Assembly (NCBI GenBank): GCA_016187935.1
Contig: JACPIU010000008.1
Span: 1 to 58,909, forward strand
Length of the DNA stretch: 58,909 nt
From: Bdellovibrio sp.
Lineage (GTDB): Bacteria > Bdellovibrionota > Bacteriovoracia > Bacteriovoracales > Bacteriovoracaceae
Reading direction: 5' to 3'
In this document: positions 1 through 8,408 of the stretch, piece after piece
Numbering within the stretch: position 1 is the first letter of the stretch
Layout of the letters: the number at the start of each line of letters is the position of its first letter
Program-made: the position numbers and the translations under genes
Notes under the pieces: model-generated
What the model was told of the DNA's origin: nothing
Database searches by the model: none
What the model saw: the letters and a program-made list of their open reading frames with translations, nothing else

Positions 1-1
1 C

Positions 2-187
2 ACCGGACAAGGAGAGCTTAAAAAACTCACATACGATCCCTTGTTCATGCTCAATCACACCTATGCCATGCTTCGGGCAAACATCAATCGCCTTTTTAGA
101 AAAACTTGGTGCACCACCAAGGACCCCGCCATGCTTAAGCAGCATCTTGACCTTTATATTCAGTTTCATAATCAACAGCTTATATAA
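2..187 (+). CDS. C-terminal end of a possible transposase (cut by window edge)
   Basis: An open frame enters from the left edge and ends at TAA 185-187, giving about 61 residues with no start in the window. It contains NHTYAMLRANINRLFRKTW followed by CTTKD and ends in FHNQQLI. The basic R..NRLFR.TWCTTK pattern and the final H-x(n)-FHN segment look like the last part of a DDE-type transposase, recognised from memory and not aligned. No terminal inverted repeat is visible in the 145 bp before the next gene. It could equally be the tail of another basic protein. Confidence 0.4.
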   Translation, partial: TGQGELKKLTYDPLFMLNHTYAMLRANINRLFRKTWCTTKDPAMLKQHLDLYIQFHNQQLI

Positions 188-271
188 AAAAAATCCAATT
201 ACTAATTTTAAGTGAATTTGCAAATGCCGCTAGGATCGCAAAAAACACCACGGTTGTAGGCCAGTTTAAAC

Positions 272-300
272 TTGCCATGGTGTTATGATGTATTTATTAT
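272..300 (+). promoter_or_regulatory. Sigma70-type promoter of the endonuclease I gene
   Basis: TTGCCA (272-277) and TATTAT (295-300) are separated by exactly 17 bp, each one base from consensus. Transcription would start near 307, about 25 bp before the endonuclease start codon. Confidence 0.6.
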
Positions 301-332
301 CTGAGTCTAATTATAAGAAGTAGGAAAGACTT

Positions 333-1124
333 ATGAGTATTTGCCCACTCGTTCGCCTGACTCTGTGCTGTGCTCTGTGTCTTCCATTTCTCGCTTTTGC
401 CCAATTTCCAAGCTATTACCCCATCGATTTACGAAAAAACGTTGAGGCCAAAACCATTCGTAACGAAGAATTGAAAAAGGCCTTTTTTACCGTCCTGCAA
501 AAGGGGCATCATGCTCAAACCTATAATGAGGCCCGAAAATATTTATTCGGTAAGATCCATTTGGAATCTGATGGCCGGGGATATTTTGTCCGCGATGTCT
601 ATTGCAATCGCGATTTCCGTGCATCTATCGGGGTTGGCCCAATGAGTATTCCCAAGGCCGACATCTTGAATTGTGAACATACTTGGCCGCAGAGTAAATT
701 CTCTTCCATCTTTCCTAAGGATACACAGAAAGCTGACTTGCACCATCTCTATCCCGCGGATAGCAAGGTTAATAACACACGAGGAAATTTACCCTTTGCC
801 GAAGTAACACCGACGACTGAGATTGACAACTGTCCCGATTCAAGTCTTGGAGTACCTGAAGATGGAACTGGGCGGGCATCCAGTCTTTACTTTACCCCAC
901 CTCGTGATCATCAAGGAAACGTAGCACGTGCGCTGTTTTATTTCTCCATTAGATACAAAATGCCGATCGATCCAATTCAAGAAAAATATTTGCGCCAGTG
1001 GCATCTCAATGACCCTGTCGATCAAGTGGAACAGGAACGAAATAATACGATTGAAGAAATTCAAGGGAATCGCAATCCCTTCACGGATATGCCCGAAGCT
1101 GTTCAATTAATCAGTGATTTCTAA
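333..1124 (+). CDS. endA: Secreted endonuclease I family nuclease
   Basis: This is a 263-residue protein with a signal peptide (about 1-23, ending AFA). The His-Me finger core is visible as NCEHTWPQSKF (His116 the expected general base), followed by DLHHLYP (135-141) and the Asn pair in KVNNTRGN, as in E. coli EndA/Vibrio Dns non-specific nucleases. Such enzymes cut double-stranded DNA in the periplasm or outside the cell and release nucleotides as nutrients. The ATG follows AGGAAAGA at good spacing and a matching promoter lies upstream. The gene stands alone, convergent with the next one. The nucleobase-degradation operons elsewhere in the window would be natural consumers of its products, but no co-regulation is visible. 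Confidence 0.9.
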   Translation: MSICPLVRLTLCCALCLPFLAFAQFPSYYPIDLRKNVEAKTIRNEELKKAFFTVLQKGHHAQTYNEARKYLFGKIHLESDGRGYFVRDVYCNRDFRASIGVGPMSIPKADILNCEHTWPQSKFSSIFPKDTQKADLHHLYPADSKVNNTRGNLPFAEVTPTTEIDNCPDSSLGVPEDGTGRASSLYFTPPRDHQGNVARALFYFSIRYKMPIDPIQEKYLRQWHLNDPVDQVEQERNNTIEEIQGNRNPFTDMPEAVQLISDF

Positions 1125-1125
1125 T

Positions 1126-2631
1126 TTACTCACCCGAAAGCTTTAGACTAAGTCGAAGAGTCAGCAAATCCACAAAGGCCGCTTTTTTTAAGTATTCAGG
1201 CAACATGCCACAGAATTTTTTTACATTATGGCGAAAATCCTTTTCTTCCGAAGTTGCGGTCGAGTGAAAACAGGAACGAATATCACCTGCTCCACATTCC
1301 CGTTCCCAATTTTTCCGCGCATCGTTCTGTTCGGCGGTTGTTAGTGTCTGATAAAATTGCGGAATTGCCTTGCTCACAACAGTTTTTTCTCCCACACCAT
1401 CTTTCCAAAATAAAACACTCTTTGGTCTAAAAGCTTGCACATTTTCGTCCGTGGGCAAAAAACAGGCCAAAAGAATACACTGATCGTCCTGATATTCCTG
1501 GCATGATTTCACCAGCATCGCTAGCACTTTTTTTTGACCGGATGATCCCATAGCACTCGCCAACAAAGGGGCACAGATTTGTCCTTTGCTGCACAAATTC
1601 TCTAATCTCGATATATACATGGGGTGTCCCAATACCATTTGATCAGCATCAAAAACCACTGATTTCTGGCATTCTCTCAAATCGTGTAACAGATTTAAGG
1701 GAAGGGTCTCCACCGCCAATTTGTTTACCACCAGCGATCGAAAATATTGACACTGGAGAACTTGGGCCAGCATACTCTCGAAAGGCTTCTGTTCATCCGA
1801 CAAGAATTGACTCCAGAGATGACACGCATTCGTCAAGGACTGCGGTCGACATTCCGGCGCGATAAATTTCTTTACCCATTCATCATGGGGTTTATTTTTC
1901 AGATAGTCATAAATCAACCCACAGCCTTCGGGATGACTGCCATTTTTACAAGCGAGGAGCACATTTTGAAGAGCATTCTCCGGCCACTCTTGTTTTTTTT
2001 CCTGGGATACCATCGATCTTCGGAGTGTTTCGGCACAGTCAGTAAAATATCCCCTCTTATAACACTGACGGATGGGATCGTATCTTGTGTAGTAGTTATA
2101 AAGAACTTGTAAGCTGATAGCACCAATCACTATTCCGACGATCACAGGCAAAAACCATCCATTTAACCATTGAAACATGCGATATCGATACAGTGGTGCC
2201 ATGGCACGAGACAATACATGGGATGTACGCAAGGGATGATAATCTTGCAAGGGTGTCGCAAAGTCTAAACTTTTGGATTCACCACCAAGGTAACTCTTCA
2301 ATGTCTGTTGTATGTAGGAAGGCATGCCCTGACATTTTTCAATTTCATTTTTCAAATCATTGAGAAGCTCACCTTTAACGATTGATTTGTATGCGATGAC
2401 CCGTGAACGCCGAAGATAACTCAAGGGAGTGCGTGAACCACCGATTTCTCCCACTTTGAGAGAAAGATCCCTGCCACCTTCGATCATCTTTTGAGTGTCT
2501 ATATATTCAAAAAAAATAACTCCGCGTTCATCATGAACAACCAACAGATTGCGTTCGCCCTCGGAAAACCATAAGGTAAGACCACGCAAATCTTGGCGAA
2601 CGCTTTCAGGTCTAATCAGTTGTAAGGCCAT
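1126..2631 (-). CDS. Single-TM protein of unknown function with a Cys-rich C-terminal half
   Basis: I do not recognise a family in this 501-residue protein. There is no signal peptide. The first 150 residues are soluble and basic near the membrane. One hydrophobic helix (about 158-180, LPVIVGIVIGAISL) follows, and about 320 residues lie beyond it. That distal part has many cysteines (for example CYKRGYFTDC and CGAGDIRSC) spaced like helical repeat pairs, suggesting disulfides in a periplasmic SEL1- or TPR-like solenoid; this is inference. The start has no obvious ribosome site. Its 3' end abuts the convergent endonuclease gene, and a strong hairpin separates it from the protease gene upstream. 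Confidence 0.6.
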   Translation of the reverse strand: MALQLIRPESVRQDLRGLTLWFSEGERNLLVVHDERGVIFFEYIDTQKMIEGGRDLSLKVGEIGGSRTPLSYLRRSRVIAYKSIVKGELLNDLKNEIEKCQGMPSYIQQTLKSYLGGESKSLDFATPLQDYHPLRTSHVLSRAMAPLYRYRMFQWLNGWFLPVIVGIVIGAISLQVLYNYYTRYDPIRQCYKRGYFTDCAETLRRSMVSQEKKQEWPENALQNVLLACKNGSHPEGCGLIYDYLKNKPHDEWVKKFIAPECRPQSLTNACHLWSQFLSDEQKPFESMLAQVLQCQYFRSLVVNKLAVETLPLNLLHDLRECQKSVVFDADQMVLGHPMYISRLENLCSKGQICAPLLASAMGSSGQKKVLAMLVKSCQEYQDDQCILLACFLPTDENVQAFRPKSVLFWKDGVGEKTVVSKAIPQFYQTLTTAEQNDARKNWERECGAGDIRSCFHSTATSEEKDFRHNVKKFCGMLPEYLKKAAFVDLLTLRLSLKLSGE

Positions 2632-2658
2632 ATTTTTGCTCTAATCCATAGATCATAA

Positions 2659-2699
2659 CAAGCAAAGGCAGTTTTGTGTTCACAAACTGCCTTTGCTTG
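2659..2699. terminator. Strong hairpin, probable terminator of the protease gene
   Basis: CAAGCAAAGGCAGTTTTGTG (2659-2678) is nearly perfectly complementary to 2681-2699 with one extra T in the left arm, so the stem is about 19 bp. It starts 18 bp past the stop codon of the metalloprotease gene on the minus strand. The following T-tract is weak, so termination efficiency is uncertain. Confidence 0.6.
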
Positions 2700-2716
2700 T
2701 AGATTAAAACATTAGA

Positions 2717-3592
2717 TTAAGGTTTATACCAGCAAAGTGGTCGTGTCCCGAAGGTGTACCCCTGGGCCAGAGTGCAAACTCCCTTTTCTGCATCACTGTT
2801 ATCAACTTCGTCACTGACATCTTTATCGCATAAAGAACCTTGGAAATAAGTATCGAGGCGACACTGGGCAGCTGGATGGGCGTCGTTTGTCCTACTTACG
2901 CGAGAAGCATCGGGAGTAGAAAAATTAACCACACCTCTTCCGCCAAGTTCGGCAAGAAGATCGGCCAGCGATTTACCGGCCATCGCAGCTCGAACACAGA
3001 GGGCCTGATCGTTGGCCAAAGTGAAATGTTCCGCGCAATTCTTCTTTACCAAGGGATCGACATTCATTCGAGCAATAACAGCTTGATTATCTTCGGATTC
3101 AAAAACTCTGCGGAAACACTTCATGGTACCAAAGTAATCGGCTTGTCCTTCATTTGAGGCCCATTGAGAAGCCGAACCACCAATTTTGGGGGCCCCACCT
3201 AAGTGATGGCCTAATTCGTGACAAACCACCAAAGCAAAACCATCATCTGTCACCAAGGAGTGACGGGCCAAACCGCCGTACATATTGACCTGCCAAATTT
3301 TAAAGATTCTCTGGGCGCTGGCATTAACTGTAGCATCATCCCATTTTCGGGCCCATTTCAACATACCGCCCTTGCTCTTCACAATCGGCCGATAAAATTT
3401 GTCAACGCCATCGATAATGGCATTGAAACGTTCCTTGGTCATAGTGTTGGATGCTTTATCGCCAACATGAATTTTTAAATTATTCTCTGGCAAAAAACCT
3501 TTATGTCCATTGACTGGGTTTACACATGAAAGACTGGCAAAAACTGAGGTAGTCAAAAACAGGCACAATGCGGCCAAGACAGTTAACTTCAT
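2717..3592 (-). CDS. Secreted zinc metalloprotease-like protein (HExxH)
   Basis: A 291-residue protein with a signal peptide (about 1-19, SVFA|S). The zinc site is clear: CHELGHHLGG gives His125, Glu126 and His129, and SNEGQADYFG about 20 residues later supplies Glu148 as the likely third ligand (gluzincin-like). About ten cysteines suggest disulfides in an exported enzyme. It resembles HExxH proteins common in predatory and other deltaproteobacterial genomes; I cannot name a peptidase family with certainty. It is monocistronic, with a hairpin after the stop and a GGAGG-like site just before the ATG. Confidence 0.75.
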   Translation of the reverse strand: MKLTVLAALCLFLTTSVFASLSCVNPVNGHKGFLPENNLKIHVGDKASNTMTKERFNAIIDGVDKFYRPIVKSKGGMLKWARKWDDATVNASAQRIFKIWQVNMYGGLARHSLVTDDGFALVVCHELGHHLGGAPKIGGSASQWASNEGQADYFGTMKCFRRVFESEDNQAVIARMNVDPLVKKNCAEHFTLANDQALCVRAAMAGKSLADLLAELGGRGVVNFSTPDASRVSRTNDAHPAAQCRLDTYFQGSLCDKDVSDEVDNSDAEKGVCTLAQGYTFGTRPLCWYKP

Positions 3593-3732
3593 AATTCCTC
3601 CATGAACTATTAGAGATGTAAATCTTCTCAGTTAAGGGTAGGGGACGCTGGGATTTTGAACAATCAAATAAATCTTACTTAAACAAACTTTTCCGAAAGT
3701 GATCTCTCACATCGGGAGTCGTGATCCAATCC

Positions 3733-3762
3733 ATCTCTCACAAAAATAATAGATGAGAGGAT
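3733..3762. terminator. Weak hairpin after the ureidopropionase gene
   Basis: ATCTCTCA (3733-3740) pairs with TGAGAGGAT (3754-3762) with one bulged base and a 13-nt loop, 11 bp beyond the stop of the last gene of the minus-strand operon. No T-run follows, so this is only a candidate end of the transcript. Confidence 0.3.
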
Positions 3763-3772
3763 CTATAAAGAT

Positions 3773-4642
3773 TTACAAATTCTTATCGACCAGATCTCCA
3801 TACAAATCCGGACGGCGGTCTCTGAAAAATTGATAATTGTGACGAACATCATCGATCACGGATAAATTACAATCGGCCACCACAACTTCATCTTTATCCT
3901 CTGATCCTTCCGCGATGATGACACCTTTTGGATCGACAACATAGCTTGTGCCATAAAAATAACCGTGTCTCCAAGGATCTTCCCAACCGACTCGATTGTT
4001 GGTTGCAACGTATACGGCATTGGCGCAGGCCAGTCCCGGTTGTTCAATTTTCCACATATAGTGACTGGTGGATTTGATCGTTGCCGAAGGATTAAAAATA
4101 ATTTCGGCGCCACGAAGAGCAAGGGCCCTGGCACCTTCAGGAAAATGGCGATCGTAACAGATATAGACACCAATGGTGGCATACTTGGTTTTAAAAACCG
4201 GGAATCCCAAATTACCAGGTTTAAAGTAATATTTTTCATTAAAGCCGGAACCTTGGGGAATGTGAGTCTTACGATATTTTCCCAAATAAGATCCATCGGC
4301 ATCAATGACAGCAGCCGTATTGTAATAAACTCCGGCCATTTCTCGCTCATACACCGGTGCGATAATCACCATATTATATTTTTTGGCCTGCTCTTGGATT
4401 ATTTTGACGGTCGGCCCATTGGGGACTTCCTCGGCAAAACCATACCATTTTTTATCTTCGCAGGCGGGGAAAAAAGGCCCGTTAAACACTTCTTGCAAAC
4501 CTAAAATTTTCACTCCTGATTCATGTGCCTTTTTTATAAGTCCCAGATGTTTTTCAATCATGGCACCCCGAATTTCATCGAAAGTTCCTGTCGTTTTAGG
4601 AGTAGAACACTGCACGACTCCAATTTTTACAATTCTTTCCAT
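3773..4642 (-). CDS. Beta-ureidopropionase / nitrilase-superfamily N-carbamoyl amidohydrolase
   Basis: A 289-residue C-N hydrolase. The catalytic triad is visible as Glu51 (GLQEVFNGPFF), Lys125 (YRKTHIP) and Cys162 (ICYDRHFPEG). The segment GAEIIFNPSAT and following residues match the beta-ureidopropionase branch, which cleaves N-carbamoyl-beta-alanine or N-carbamoyl-beta-aminoisobutyrate to the beta-amino acid, CO2 and ammonia. I chose the ATG at 4642 and not one eight codons earlier because AAGGAGAG sits 8 nt upstream. It overlaps the ssnA-like gene by 16 bp and is the last gene of the operon. The rest of the reductive pyrimidine pathway lies at 31.7-38.7 kb, so this enzyme probably provides the third step of that route. 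N-carbamoylputrescine amidase is a less likely alternative. Confidence 0.85.
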   Translation of the reverse strand: MERIVKIGVVQCSTPKTTGTFDEIRGAMIEKHLGLIKKAHESGVKILGLQEVFNGPFFPACEDKKWYGFAEEVPNGPTVKIIQEQAKKYNMVIIAPVYEREMAGVYYNTAAVIDADGSYLGKYRKTHIPQGSGFNEKYYFKPGNLGFPVFKTKYATIGVYICYDRHFPEGARALALRGAEIIFNPSATIKSTSHYMWKIEQPGLACANAVYVATNNRVGWEDPWRHGYFYGTSYVVDPKGVIIAEGSEDKDEVVVADCNLSVIDDVRHNYQFFRDRRPDLYGDLVDKNL

Positions 4643-5859
4643 AAACGCTCTCCTTGCTCTTTGCAATGGGCGAGAATCTGATGTTCATCGACCAAAGTAT
4701 GTTTCTTATTTTTAATTATAACTTTTCCATTTGAAATAACTGTATCAACGTCGGCACTCATTATCCCATAGAAAAAATGCCCGAGAAAATTACCTGTATG
4801 CACTGTCGTAGGCGCAGGGTAATCATAAATTACCAGATTGCTCGCATCATCCCCCGGAATTTTATTTTTTGTCAAATAAGAATGAATATTGCGCAAGCGT
4901 TTGTATGCCGTCATTAAATCGATATTTTCAGTATGATGATTTTGCAAATAGTGAGCACGAGCACTCTGCAACATATCAGAATGCATTCCATCAGTCCCGA
5001 GCATAATACGCTCGCATGGCAACCCTCGCGATGAGAATACTCCCACTCTGTTATTTTGATTACTTTCCGTTGAGATTGCGAGAAAGGCTTGCGTTGCCGT
5101 AAACAATTCTCTCTCGTGTTCAGAGAGATGAACGCCATGAGCAAGGATGGTTTTGCTGGAATTGAGAAAACCATATTTCTGAAAACGTTCAAGCACACGC
5201 AGATGGTATTTCTTTTCACACTCACTTTGATCAATTATATCTTCAGCCACATGCACGTGAACACCTGTGTTGTATTTTTCCATCAACACCGCAGTTTTCT
5301 CCAAGGTTTTGGCGTTCAAAGTAAAAGAAGCATGAAGCCCTATTAAGCCATTATCAGGATTTGTTTTCAAAAAGGTTTCAGTTTCATCAAATCCCATTTT
5401 GAGAGCCGCAGCCCCATCACGATCAGACAACTCAAGACACAAGAGATGTCCTACGCCAAGCTCCTTGAAGGCCTGGGATATGATTTCCAAAGACCCCGAC
5501 GAGGCCATCGGAGAAGAGTGATGATCAATCACGAAGGTGACACCATTTTTGGCACACAGTAAGGCAGTGCCACGAGCACTGGCCTTGATCATTTCTAAAT
5601 CAAGTTTGCGGTCAAGGTTCCACCAGATATATTTTAAAATTTCATGAAAATTACTGGGAGTTTGTTTTGGTGCCGGCATTCCTCGTGCCAAGAAGGAATA
5701 GGCATGGTGGTGGGCACAAGCAAAGGAACGCATGACAAATTTCCCTGCAGCATCGATCACCTGATTGGAGTTGTCCGCATTATCTAACTTAATATCAAAG
5801 CACTTAACCTCCAGCGTTTCCCAATCGACATAGGTCCCATTTTTTATCACTAATCCCAT
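4627..5859 (-). CDS. ssnA: SsnA-like amidohydrolase (putative aminohydrolase)
   Basis: A 410-residue amidohydrolase-fold enzyme of the TRZ/ATZ/chlorohydrolase type. Metal ligands are seen in CAHHHAYS (His50-52), HVHVAED, HGVHLSE and GTDGMHSD. The segment ARGMP...F.EILKYIWWNLD is characteristic of SsnA, a family named in E. coli next to xdhD and ygfK whose substrate is not established; deamination or ring opening of a purine-derived compound is the usual proposal. Its ATG overlaps the stop of the Mo-hydroxylase gene as TAATG, implying translational coupling. The usual PGF before the first His motif reads MRSF here, a minor deviation. Confidence 0.82.
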   Translation of the reverse strand: MGLVIKNGTYVDWETLEVKCFDIKLDNADNSNQVIDAAGKFVMRSFACAHHHAYSFLARGMPAPKQTPSNFHEILKYIWWNLDRKLDLEMIKASARGTALLCAKNGVTFVIDHHSSPMASSGSLEIISQAFKELGVGHLLCLELSDRDGAAALKMGFDETETFLKTNPDNGLIGLHASFTLNAKTLEKTAVLMEKYNTGVHVHVAEDIIDQSECEKKYHLRVLERFQKYGFLNSSKTILAHGVHLSEHERELFTATQAFLAISTESNQNNRVGVFSSRGLPCERIMLGTDGMHSDMLQSARAHYLQNHHTENIDLMTAYKRLRNIHSYLTKNKIPGDDASNLVIYDYPAPTTVHTGNFLGHFFYGIMSADVDTVISNGKVIIKNKKHTLVDEHQILAHCKEQGERLWKEL

Positions 5860-8408
5860 TAGTGCGCCTTTCTCTTCATAGGAAGAGTCCGTCGTCGAAT
5901 TCCATCAAATTGATAAAAAGCATTTCCTACCGCTGGAGCTGTTGGAACTAAGCCAATTTCTCCCACGCCTTTGGCACCATAGGGGCCTAAGGGATCATGT
6001 ACCTCGACTCCTTTCACCACAAAGTTGGGAATATCGCGTGCGCGTAAAATCTGGCAATCTTTTAATTTTTTGCTGATCAGATGACCGTCTTTCATGGGGA
6101 GGTCTTCGCATAAAGCATAACCCAATCCCATATGCAATGATCCTTCAATCTGACTTTCAAAGAGAGTTGGGTTCATGATTTTGCCGGCATCATGAGCAGC
6201 ATAAATGGTATCGATTTTACCTTGATCATCGAGAACAACCAATTGGGTGGCATAGCTGTAAGAGTAATGAGTGACGACTTTTCCTTCCTTGTTCACCTTG
6301 CCTGGTTTGGTAGTGAAATCACAAATCCATTCACCCGGATATTTCTTTCCCACCAATTTTTTAAAAGCATTTTCCTTTAAATCAGCATTGATTTTTTTAC
6401 AAGCATCGATAATAGCATTTCCCACAAGTGAGGTAGCACGAGATGCAGTCGTCATTCCAGTAAAGGCATTGCTAATTCGTGATTCAACTTTGACTTCCAC
6501 AATTTCAGGAGGAAGGCCGGTCTCCTGGCAAAACGTTTGCAACGCCATGGTATGCACACCTTGCCCCATTTCGGTCCATCCGTGATAAATAACCACGCGA
6601 TCTTCTCTTTCAATATCAATCTGCACCTTGCTGGCATCAGGCATTCCGTTGCCAATCCCGGTATTTTTTATTCCACAAGCAAGACCGGCATAACGGGCCT
6701 TTGCGTATTCATCTTTGAGTGCGAGAAGTGTGGCACGCACTCCTACACCGCCACTTAAGGCTTGCCCGGTGGCAGTCACCGAACCATCCACCAAGGCATT
6801 GTTATAGCGAAATTGCCAACGATCGAACTTACCTTTTTCACAGATTTCATCAATCAAAGTTTCAATGGCAAAATTGGCCTGATTAGCACCAAACCCGCGC
6901 ATGGCCCCACAAGGAATGTTATTGGTGTAAACGGTCTTGGCCTCCACATCCACAACAGGAACATTGTAAGCACCGGTGGAATGCCCCGCAGCTCGCTCCA
7001 ATACTTTCATACCCACAGAAGCATAAGCCCCTGAATCTCCCACCATTCGGGCCTTGACGACGGTGAGTTTGCCCTCCTTATCGCAACCGATTTTGTAATC
7101 CATCCAAATGGGATGCCGTTTGGGATGAATGGTGATTGACTCTTCACGATTCAAGGAAATTTTCACCGGCACTTTCAAAAGATAGGCCGCAAAAGCGGCA
7201 TGCCCTTGAACACTCAGGTCTTCTTTGCCTCCAAAACCACCACCATTGGGTACTAAGATCACGTTTATTTTTTCCTTAGAAATACCTAGAAGCATAGAAA
7301 TCTGGCGTTGATCTTCGTAAACACCTTGGCCTGGGCTGTAAATATCAAGGCCCTCTTGTTCTTTCGGCACGGCCACGCATGCTTCAGGTTCCATAAAGGC
7401 ATGTTCAATTCTCTGAGTTTGAAAAATACCCGAGACGACGAAGGCCGATTTAAGAAAAGCGGCTTCAGCATCCCCGCCCCTTTTCACAATACAATTATCA
7501 AGCAGATTACTGCCACTATGTACAATGGGGGAATTTGGCCTGAGGGCCTCATGGGGATCGACCACGGGAGGTTGAATTTCATATTCGACATGAATGAATG
7601 CCGCGGCATTGCGTGCCTCCAATTCACTTTTGGCAACAACCACCGCCAAAACATCACCTATACAATGAGTGACCTCGCCTTGTGCAATCATTAACGGCCA
7701 GTCGGCAATAATTAATCCGATTTTTCTTTCGCCCGGTACATCTTGAGCTGTGAGAATTTTCACCACACCGGGTTTCTGCGCGGCTGAGGTCGTGTCTATT
7801 TTCAAAATTTTTGCCCGCGGATGATCGGTCAATTTAAGGGCACCAAAATGCAAATTGGCAAACTTTAGATCATTAACAAAAGGACGTTCTCCTAAGGCAG
7901 TCTTGATTGCTTCATATTTGGGTTCACGGTCACCAATCTGTCCACGAGTTTTGGGTATTACAACTTCACGTTTTTCACTGATGGCATCAGCAGCGTGACG
8001 AATTCCTTCCACAATTTTTTTATAACCGGTACAGCGACAAAGATGCGGACTTAAGACTTTCACAATTTGATCATGACTGGGCCTGGGGTAATGGTCGAGC
8101 AACACCTTTGATCTCACCAAAATTCCTGGAGTACAAAATCCGCACTGAACAGCTCCGCTCATGGCCAGCGAGCGGGCCAAACTTTGCTTGGTGTATTCGG
8201 GCAGACCTTCAAGCGTATAGATGGCTTTTCCCTCAACTTGTTTCATATGAGTGGTACAAGATAAGACCGCTTTATCGTCCATTTGAACCGTGCCACAACC
8301 ATCTTTGGGAGAAGTCAATCCTTCGATATCCCGCAGATATTTTAGAAGTGAGAGTTCCGGATCACCTTCAAAAACTTTTTTCTGATTATTGAGTGAGAAA
8401 CAGATCAT
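5859..8408 (-). CDS. XdhD-like molybdenum hydroxylase, [2Fe-2S] and Mo domains fused, no FAD domain
   Basis: An 849-residue protein with an N-terminal [2Fe-2S] region (1-150) fused to the Mo-cofactor subunit (about 165-849), as in XdhD and the so-called selenium-dependent xanthine dehydrogenases. Mo-site motifs are intact: GGGFGGKE, CGAMRGFGANQ, GWTEMGQGVH and a C-terminal GVGEIGL with the expected catalytic Glu817. The second iron-sulfur cluster is intact (Cys89, Cys92, Cys124, Cys126). The first is not: the motif normally containing C-x4-C-x2-C reads KDGCGTVQMDDKAVLSC, leaving Cys38 and Cys51 only. A FAD subunit is absent here. The ATG follows GGGAG and overlaps the peptidase gene by ATGA. 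Substrate is probably a purine or another N-heterocycle, by context. Confidence 0.85.
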   Translation of the reverse strand: MICFSLNNQKKVFEGDPELSLLKYLRDIEGLTSPKDGCGTVQMDDKAVLSCTTHMKQVEGKAIYTLEGLPEYTKQSLARSLAMSGAVQCGFCTPGILVRSKVLLDHYPRPSHDQIVKVLSPHLCRCTGYKKIVEGIRHAADAISEKREVVIPKTRGQIGDREPKYEAIKTALGERPFVNDLKFANLHFGALKLTDHPRAKILKIDTTSAAQKPGVVKILTAQDVPGERKIGLIIADWPLMIAQGEVTHCIGDVLAVVVAKSELEARNAAAFIHVEYEIQPPVVDPHEALRPNSPIVHSGSNLLDNCIVKRGGDAEAAFLKSAFVVSGIFQTQRIEHAFMEPEACVAVPKEQEGLDIYSPGQGVYEDQRQISMLLGISKEKINVILVPNGGGFGGKEDLSVQGHAAFAAYLLKVPVKISLNREESITIHPKRHPIWMDYKIGCDKEGKLTVVKARMVGDSGAYASVGMKVLERAAGHSTGAYNVPVVDVEAKTVYTNNIPCGAMRGFGANQANFAIETLIDEICEKGKFDRWQFRYNNALVDGSVTATGQALSGGVGVRATLLALKDEYAKARYAGLACGIKNTGIGNGMPDASKVQIDIEREDRVVIYHGWTEMGQGVHTMALQTFCQETGLPPEIVEVKVESRISNAFTGMTTASRATSLVGNAIIDACKKINADLKENAFKKLVGKKYPGEWICDFTTKPGKVNKEGKVVTHYSYSYATQLVVLDDQGKIDTIYAAHDAGKIMNPTLFESQIEGSLHMGLGYALCEDLPMKDGHLISKKLKDCQILRARDIPNFVVKGVEVHDPLGPYGAKGVGEIGLVPTAPAVGNAFYQFDGIRRRTLPMKRKAH

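Noticed and set aside
3965-4504. Long frame opposite the ureidopropionase gene
   Set aside because: It is a mirror of a strongly supported gene with catalytic residues, and has no start signal or family match of its own.
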